Position numbers and translations under genes: made by a program. Positions 17,381 through 21,071 of a stretch of 21,071 nt of DNA are shown piece after piece (position 1 is the stretch's first letter; each line of letters begins with the position of its first letter). The stretch spans positions 1 to 21,071 of IMG/VR virus record IMGVR_UViG_3300022929_000268; one strand, 5' to 3'. Under the pieces are notes generated by a model. The model ran no database searches. It saw only the letters and a list, made by a program, of their open reading frames with translations, and was not told the DNA's origin. The DNA is from a virus.

Positions 17381-17398
17381 TTCAAACTTGGTTTGACT
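17379..17398 (+). other. Short hairpin between the 80- and 118-residue genes
   Basis: TCAAAC (17382-17387), loop TTG, GTTTGA (17391-17396) form a 6-bp stem. It can be extended by two pairs (A17379-T17398 and G17380-C17397) around a bulged T17381. No T-run follows, so a terminator is unlikely. It occupies the place where a ribosome binding site for the next gene would be expected. Confidence 0.4.
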
Positions 17399-17405
17399 AG
17401 TAGTA

Positions 17406-17762
17406 ATGGCTGTATACGTCGCCAACCTTAATATTGAGCAAGGCGCTAATTTTAAGGTATCCTTTAATATTGAAGACCCTGGCACTAATTCTCCGTTAAG
17501 CTTGGTAGGGTATGCTGCATCTGCACGGTTGAGAAAGACGTATTCCAGCACTGGATTTACATCCTTTACTACTACAGTTTCCGATCCTTTGAATGGTGTG
17601 ATCACTATCGCCCTTTCTCACGAGGAAACCGCTGCTATTAAAGCAGGCCGACATGTCTATGATGTAATCATTTTATCGCCCATATCTTCCGATCCCCCGA
17701 ATTATACAACGAGGGTTGTGGAAGGCAGTGCGATAGTTCGACCTAGTGCAACCAGATTTTAG
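17406..17762 (+). CDS. Small beta-rich putative virion protein
   Basis: This gene encodes 118 residues. The start M-A-V-Y-V-A-N-L-N-I-x-Q-G looks like a natural N-terminus, and no in-frame start lies just upstream, so the ATG is accepted although no Shine-Dalgarno sequence is visible. The pattern is alternating hydrophobic strands: NFKVSFNIED, YAASARLRKTY, 'G-V-I-T-I-A-L-S-x-E-E-T', 'I-K-A-G-R-H-V-Y-D-V-I-I', and a final R-V-V-E-G-S-A-I-V-R-P. This layout is common in small Ig-like or receptor-binding-protein N-terminal domains of phage tails (for example the BppU N-terminal type), but that match is by pattern only. It lies at the head of a short run of small genes (8 bases before the polyglycine gene) leading to the fibre-like gene, so a fibre-attachment or decoration role is plausible but not shown. 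Confidence 0.78.
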   Translation: MAVYVANLNIEQGANFKVSFNIEDPGTNSPLSLVGYAASARLRKTYSSTGFTSFTTTVSDPLNGVITIALSHEETAAIKAGRHVYDVIILSPISSDPPNYTTRVVEGSAIVRPSATRF

Positions 17763-17770
17763 GTAGATAT

Positions 17771-18022
17771 ATGACGAACTACTCTGTAAGACTCGGATCT
17801 ACCAACGCCATTAAAGTCAGATCCACCACGCTTGGTTCAGGCGGCGGAGGAGGCGGCGGAGGCGGCTCGATCCGAACCCTGTCCGATGTTGATATTACAT
17901 CCAATGGTTTGGCAGATGGTATGGTTCTTGTTTATGACGCATCTACAGCAAAGTGGAAATCGTCAGCGGAAATCACCGTTGGTAACACTAGGAACATGAC
18001 CATCAACGGAGGAACCTTTTAG
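17771..18022 (+). CDS. Polyglycine-linker protein with fibre-type C-terminal motif
   Basis: This gene encodes 83 residues. A short N-terminal region (about 1-22, two 'V-R-(L/S)' strands) is followed by nine consecutive glycines flanked by serines (residues 24-32), then a motif common at the ends and joints of phage tail fibre proteins: L-S-D-V-D-I-T, G-L-A-D-G-M-V-L-V-Y-D, T-A-K-W-K-S. It ends in I-N-G-G-T-F. The following fibre-like protein also ends in A-G-T-F. The start follows the TAGG of the previous stop region. The polyglycine tract would be a flexible hinge. I infer a structural linker or small fibre component; enzymatic function is not suggested. The last codons also carry the ribosome binding site of the next gene. 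Confidence 0.78.
   Translation: MTNYSVRLGSTNAIKVRSTTLGSGGGGGGGGGSIRTLSDVDITSNGLADGMVLVYDASTAKWKSSAEITVGNTRNMTINGGTF
17840..17866 (+). repeat. GGC/GGA tract coding for nine glycines
   Basis: This is a 27-base run made only of GGC and GGA codons (GGC GGC GGA GGA GGC GGC GGA GGC GGC). It is much richer in GC than its surroundings. Slippage in units of three would change the linker length without breaking the frame. Confidence 0.85.
18008..18013 (+). promoter_or_regulatory. Ribosome binding site for the fibre-like gene, inside the previous gene
   Basis: GGAGGA ends 11 bases before the ATG at 18025 and at the same time encodes the two glycines of the C-terminal G-G-T-F of the upstream gene. It is the strongest Shine-Dalgarno match of the window and supports the ATG at 18025. 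Confidence 0.65.
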
Positions 18023-18024
18023 AC

Positions 18025-19608
18025 ATGGCGTCGATTATTAAAATTAGGAGGACGCTAGGATCTAGCGTACCCGATCTAGCACCTAGCGGTGAAGGTACCG
18101 CGCAAGGTGAACTTATCTACGTTTACGACAGTAGTAACGTAGGATCAGGAAAGACATACAAGAAACTGTATATTGGTCACCCAGACGGCACAGGAGACGC
18201 TCCTATCCCGATCGGTGGTGAATACTATACAGACCTTCTACCTGCCAACACAGCGCTGCATGGGACGCTGATTGCGAACCAAGCGATCGTTGTAGACGCA
18301 AACAAAAAGATTGATGAACTGCGAGCAGACAATATTCAGATTGCTGTAAGTGGTACTAATGAGATTGATACAGAGAGTGGTAACTTAACTCTTGACTCGG
18401 CTGGTGGTATTGTCATCATCGATGACCAGGCAACCATCAACGATGGATTGAGAGTAGAAGGTGATCAGACTTATCTGAATACAGCTCTCCAAGTTTCCGG
18501 CATCTCCACCTTTAACGGTGAGGTGATGTTCAATACTGGAATGATTCCAGATACGGACAAAGGAGCTTACATTGGTACTTCTGGTAGAGCGTTTGCTAAC
18601 GCTTATATCAATGATGTTACCATTGGTGCAGCAAATACAACAGTCATCACCACAAGAGCAGGTGAACTGTTCCTGACTGCATATGAAAACTTAGTTGTTG
18701 TTGATGACGATCTGACAGTTACTGGTTTGACCAGTTTCGCAAGTGGCGCAACCATGTCTGGTGTTGCCACCATTACAGGTCAGTTAGAAGTTGATGATAT
18801 CATCATCAATGATAATGTCATCGCGACCAAGAATACAACTGGTATCTTGTACCTGGATCCACATCCTGGTGCTCTGAGTGCTGATGGTATTGTTGTTATT
18901 AAGGGTGACCTGCAGGTTGATGGTTCTACGATTTCCGAGAACGCAACCACAGTTACCGTTAATGATCCTGTTATCAGATTGGGTGATACATCAACAGAGA
19001 AGACTGTCGAGAATGAAGTTTCTCTTGGTACCACATCTATCACATTCGATAACGTTGTAGGTGTTAACACAGATGACGTTGTAAGTGCTGCTGGTATTGT
19101 CACCAATACCACTGTTTACTCTGTAAACACAGCAACTAATGTTGTTATAATCAATACCCCAACTGATGCAGTCGTTGCTGCTGGTGCAACTGTAACCTTT
19201 GCACAAGGTAGAGCAGATACGGCAGACAGAGGTATTGAATTTGAATATATTTCTGCTGGTGTCGGAACAACCGCTGTAACAAGTCGTGGTTACTTCGGTG
19301 CTATCGCTGATGAAAGTGGTGGTACGATTAGCACGACTACACTTTGGGCCTACATTCCTAACGCAGAAGTAACAGGTAACAGCTTTACTGGCGTCAGAGG
19401 TTTCCTGGATATCGCTGGTATCTACTATCAACCAGATGGTGAGAATCCTTACGATGGTCCCAACGGTGTTGCATACTTCGATAGCACTGGATTGGTCAAA
19501 TCTGGTGTTGCTACAGATAGCGGCATTTCGACTTCCAACTACGTCTTGACTACCGGTACTGACGGCATTCCCATCTGGACTGATACGCTTGATGCTGGTA
19601 CATTCTAA
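18025..19608 (+). CDS. Tail-fibre-like structural protein
   Basis: This gene encodes 527 residues and starts two bases after the polyglycine gene, with GGAGGA upstream. The N-terminus (I-K-I-R-R-T-L-G-S, then A-Q-G-E-L-I-Y-V and L-Y-I-G-H-P-D-G) is the usual attachment-type start of phage fibre proteins. A repetitive beta shaft follows (S-G-N-L-T-L-D-S, L-T-V-T-G-L-T-S-F, T-I-T-G-Q-L-E-V-D-D). Residues about 270-320 have the cyanophage-style G-I-L-Y-L-D-P, V-I-K-G-D-L-Q-V-D-G and V-N-D-P-V-I-R-L-G-D pattern. An apparent insert follows (about 328-394), then T-A-D-R-G-I-E-F-E-Y with R-G-Y-F-G-A and W-A-Y-I-P-N-A-E. The C-terminus is I-W-T-D-T-L-D-A-G-T-F. The first 240 bases counted (18061-18300) are 51% GC, and the next 60 are 35%. 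It lies directly before the neck genes, so it may be a fibre or a neck decoration; which one is not decided by sequence. Confidence 0.85.
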   Translation: MASIIKIRRTLGSSVPDLAPSGEGTAQGELIYVYDSSNVGSGKTYKKLYIGHPDGTGDAPIPIGGEYYTDLLPANTALHGTLIANQAIVVDANKKIDELRADNIQIAVSGTNEIDTESGNLTLDSAGGIVIIDDQATINDGLRVEGDQTYLNTALQVSGISTFNGEVMFNTGMIPDTDKGAYIGTSGRAFANAYINDVTIGAANTTVITTRAGELFLTAYENLVVVDDDLTVTGLTSFASGATMSGVATITGQLEVDDIIINDNVIATKNTTGILYLDPHPGALSADGIVVIKGDLQVDGSTISENATTVTVNDPVIRLGDTSTEKTVENEVSLGTTSITFDNVVGVNTDDVVSAAGIVTNTTVYSVNTATNVVIINTPTDAVVAAGATVTFAQGRADTADRGIEFEYISAGVGTTAVTSRGYFGAIADESGGTISTTTLWAYIPNAEVTGNSFTGVRGFLDIAGIYYQPDGENPYDGPNGVAYFDSTGLVKSGVATDSGISTSNYVLTTGTDGIPIWTDTLDAGTF

Positions 19609-19610
19609 GA

Positions 19611-19617
19611 GAGGTGA
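19611..19617 (+). promoter_or_regulatory. Ribosome binding site for gp13 (GAGGTGA)
   Basis: GAGGTGA lies in the 12-base gap after the fibre-like gene, with its GAGG six bases before the ATG at 19621. It is a strong site that fixes the gp13 start. Confidence 0.7.
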
Positions 19618-19620
19618 AGA

Positions 19621-20460
19621 ATGGCAAAGCCAACAACAAAACAAGAGTTAATTGATTATTCTCTTAGACAACTAGGTGCTCCCGTATTAGAGATTAACGT
19701 CGCTGATGAGCAACTGGATGACATCGTTGATGATGCCATTCAGTTCTTCAACGAGAGACATTACAATGGTGTTGAGAGAGCTTATCTCAAGTACATCGTA
19801 AGTCAAGACGATATTGATAGAGGTAGAGCAGGTGGTCCTGGAGCGGCTGGTATTACAACTCATACCACTTCGGCAACCATTGCTGGAATCTCTTCCACTT
19901 TTTCTTACTACGAAAATGGAAACTTCTTACAAGTTCCAGATGCAGTTCAAAGTGTCGTAAGAGTATTCAAGTTTGATGCCAGTGTAATTAACTCTGGCAT
20001 GTTCAGTATCAAATACCAATTATTCCTGAACGATCTTTACACTTTTAATAGTGTTGAACTTCTTCAGTATTCAATGATCAAGTCATATATTTCAGACATT
20101 GATCATCTCTTGACACCAGATCGTCACTTGAGATTCAATGTTCGTCAGGGTAGACTCTATCTAGACATGGATTGGGCGGCTGCAGCTGCTGGAACATACA
20201 TTGTTCTAGATTGCTACAGAGCAGTAGATCCGGCTGACTTTAGTAAAATATATAATGATGGTTGGTTGAAGAGATATGTTACTCAATTGATTAAGCGTCA
20301 GTGGGGTCAGAATCTTATCAAGTTCCAAGGAGTCAAACTGCCTGGCGGTATTGAACTCAATGGGCGTCAACTATATGACGATGCAGTGACTGAAATTAAT
20401 GCTCTCATGAGCGAGTTCCAGTCCACATACGAACTCCCACCCATGGATGACATTGGATAA
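19621..20460 (+). CDS. gp13: Neck protein gp13 (head completion)
   Basis: This is the T4 gp13 family. In T4 gp13 and gp14 assemble on the portal vertex after DNA packaging, close the head and form the neck to which the tail is joined. The start A-K-P-T-T-K-Q-E-L-I-D-Y-S-L-R-Q-L-G-A-P is typical of gp13 in marine T4-like phages, followed by V-A-D-E-Q-L-D-D-I-V-D-D-A-I-Q-F-F and E-R-H-Y-N-G-V-E-R-A-Y-L-K-Y. Further on are F-L-Q-V-P-D-A-V near residue 100, an aromatic-rich F-L-N-D-L-Y segment near 135, and Y-I-V-L-D-C-Y-R-A-V-D-P near 195. The length of 279 is close to the T4 protein (309). The gene has its own strong ribosome binding site, and its stop TAA overlaps the gp14 start (TAATG), as expected for two proteins of one complex made in step. 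Confidence 0.93.
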   Translation: MAKPTTKQELIDYSLRQLGAPVLEINVADEQLDDIVDDAIQFFNERHYNGVERAYLKYIVSQDDIDRGRAGGPGAAGITTHTTSATIAGISSTFSYYENGNFLQVPDAVQSVVRVFKFDASVINSGMFSIKYQLFLNDLYTFNSVELLQYSMIKSYISDIDHLLTPDRHLRFNVRQGRLYLDMDWAAAAAGTYIVLDCYRAVDPADFSKIYNDGWLKRYVTQLIKRQWGQNLIKFQGVKLPGGIELNGRQLYDDAVTEINALMSEFQSTYELPPMDDIG

Positions 20461-21071
20461 TGGCACTGAACCCGTTCTTTCTTCAGGGAACTGCGAATGA
20501 GCAGTTCCTAGTACAGGATCTCATTAATGAGCAACTGAAGATTTATGGCGTCGATGTATATTACCTTCCCAGAAAAATTGTAGACCAGACGGACATCTTG
20601 AAAGAGATTTCAATGTCCAAGTTTGATGATAACTTTATCATCGAAGCATATATTAATAATTTTGAGGGATATGGTAGGAACTCTGATATTCTCACAAAGT
20701 TTGGTCTCAAGTCTACAAACGAAGTTTCTCTGACACTCTCCAAAGAGAGGTTTGATAACTTCATTGGAGAGTTCTTAGAGACTGGATCCGACAGTGAGTA
20801 TATCATCGATGGTCGTCCCAGAGAGGGTGATCTAATCTTCTTCCCACTGGGAGAGAGATTGTTTGAGATCAAACATGTTGAGTTTGAGAATCCTTTCTAT
20901 CAACTAGGAAAGAACTATATCTACGAACTGTCTTGCGAACTCTTTGAGTACGAAGACGAGATCATGGATACCAGCATCGAGTCTATTCAAACCGCGATGG
21001 ACGATGTTGGTTATATTACAAGAATTGTTCTGAATGGTATTGGACAAACTGCTGCTGGAGCTGCACAAGCA
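20460..21071 (+). CDS. gp14: Neck protein gp14, 3'-partial
   Basis: The ATG at 20460 overlaps the gp13 stop (TAATG), and the frame stays open to the last base, giving 204 residues of a family that has about 256 in T4. The N-terminus A-L-N-P-F-F-L-Q-G followed by E-Q-x-L-V-Q-D-L-I-N-E-Q-L-K-I-Y-G-V-D-V-Y-Y-L-P-R-K is characteristic of gp14. Later features are S-K-F-D-D-N-F near residue 53, L-T-K-F-G-L near 78, a G-D-L-I-F-F-P-L segment near 123 and Y-E-L-S-C-E-L-F-E-Y near 155, all in the usual gp14 order. gp14 binds the gp13 ring and offers the surface for joining the tail. The visible part ends in the glycine/alanine-rich Q-T-A-A-G-A-A-Q-A. The missing part is cut by the window edge, not by a mutation. 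Confidence 0.92.
   Translation, partial: MALNPFFLQGTANEQFLVQDLINEQLKIYGVDVYYLPRKIVDQTDILKEISMSKFDDNFIIEAYINNFEGYGRNSDILTKFGLKSTNEVSLTLSKERFDNFIGEFLETGSDSEYIIDGRPREGDLIFFPLGERLFEIKHVEFENPFYQLGKNYIYELSCELFEYEDEIMDTSIESIQTAMDDVGYITRIVLNGIGQTAAGAAQA

Noticed and set aside
18025-19608. Diversity-generating retroelement target in the fibre-like gene
   Set aside because: I see no near-repeat pair with adenine-specific differences, no reverse transcriptase in the window, and no C-type lectin signature at the C-terminus.
18991-19644. Open frame of 217 codons on the minus strand
   Set aside because: It is a shadow of the fibre-like gene and gp13 start, with high Cys/Ser/Asn content and no sign of a ribosome site or family motif.

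Overview
The window is a compact, single-strand block of late virion genes from a T4-like myovirus, most likely a marine cyanophage (Synechococcus/Prochlorococcus myovirus type). The reasons are: (1) three recognisable T4 orthologues in T4 order, gp8 (baseplate wedge), gp13 and gp14 (neck); (2) very large glycine/threonine/serine/valine-rich structural proteins between and beside them, in the style of marine T4-like phages; (3) a perfect T4-type late promoter box, TATAAATA, directly in front of gp8; and (4) over 99% coding density with all genes on the + strand. No photosynthesis or other host-marker gene is present, so the host is an inference; a phage of another marine bacterium (for example a pelagimyophage) is possible.

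Layout. Bases 1-8472 hold the 3' end of a giant gene (at least 2,823 residues, open at the left edge) in the position of T4 gene 7. A 34-base gap with a late promoter and ribosome binding site leads to gp8 (8507-10072). Four bases later a 2,354-residue DUF4815-type baseplate/tail-fibre protein starts (10077-17141). Then come an 80-residue coiled-coil protein overlapping it by four bases (17138-17380), a 118-residue small beta-type protein (17406-17762), an 83-residue polyglycine linker protein (17771-18022), a 527-residue fibre-like protein (18025-19608), gp13 (19621-20460) and the start of gp14 (20460 to beyond 21071).

How the genes work together. All the products appear to be parts of one particle. 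In T4, gp7 and gp8 are wedge components of the baseplate, and gp13/gp14 close the filled head and form the neck that receives the tail. In T4 the stretch between genes 8 and 13 encodes gp9, gp10, gp11, gp12 and the whisker protein; here it encodes an unrelated-looking set, so these genes probably make this phage's own baseplate periphery, fibres and neck decorations. The same short sequence modules (a GxGY glycine-rich module, a VGxEI...RG module and a 'VFI(D/N)GV.Q' module) recur in different neighbouring genes, which suggests module shuffling inside the cluster.

I found no tRNA, CRISPR array, insertion sequence, integrase, reverse transcriptase or defence system. I do not see a convincing wholly new system. 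The most interesting points are the giant modular protein, the enlarged gp8 with a composition step at the insert boundary, the modules shared across genes, and the unusual junction at 17370-17410.
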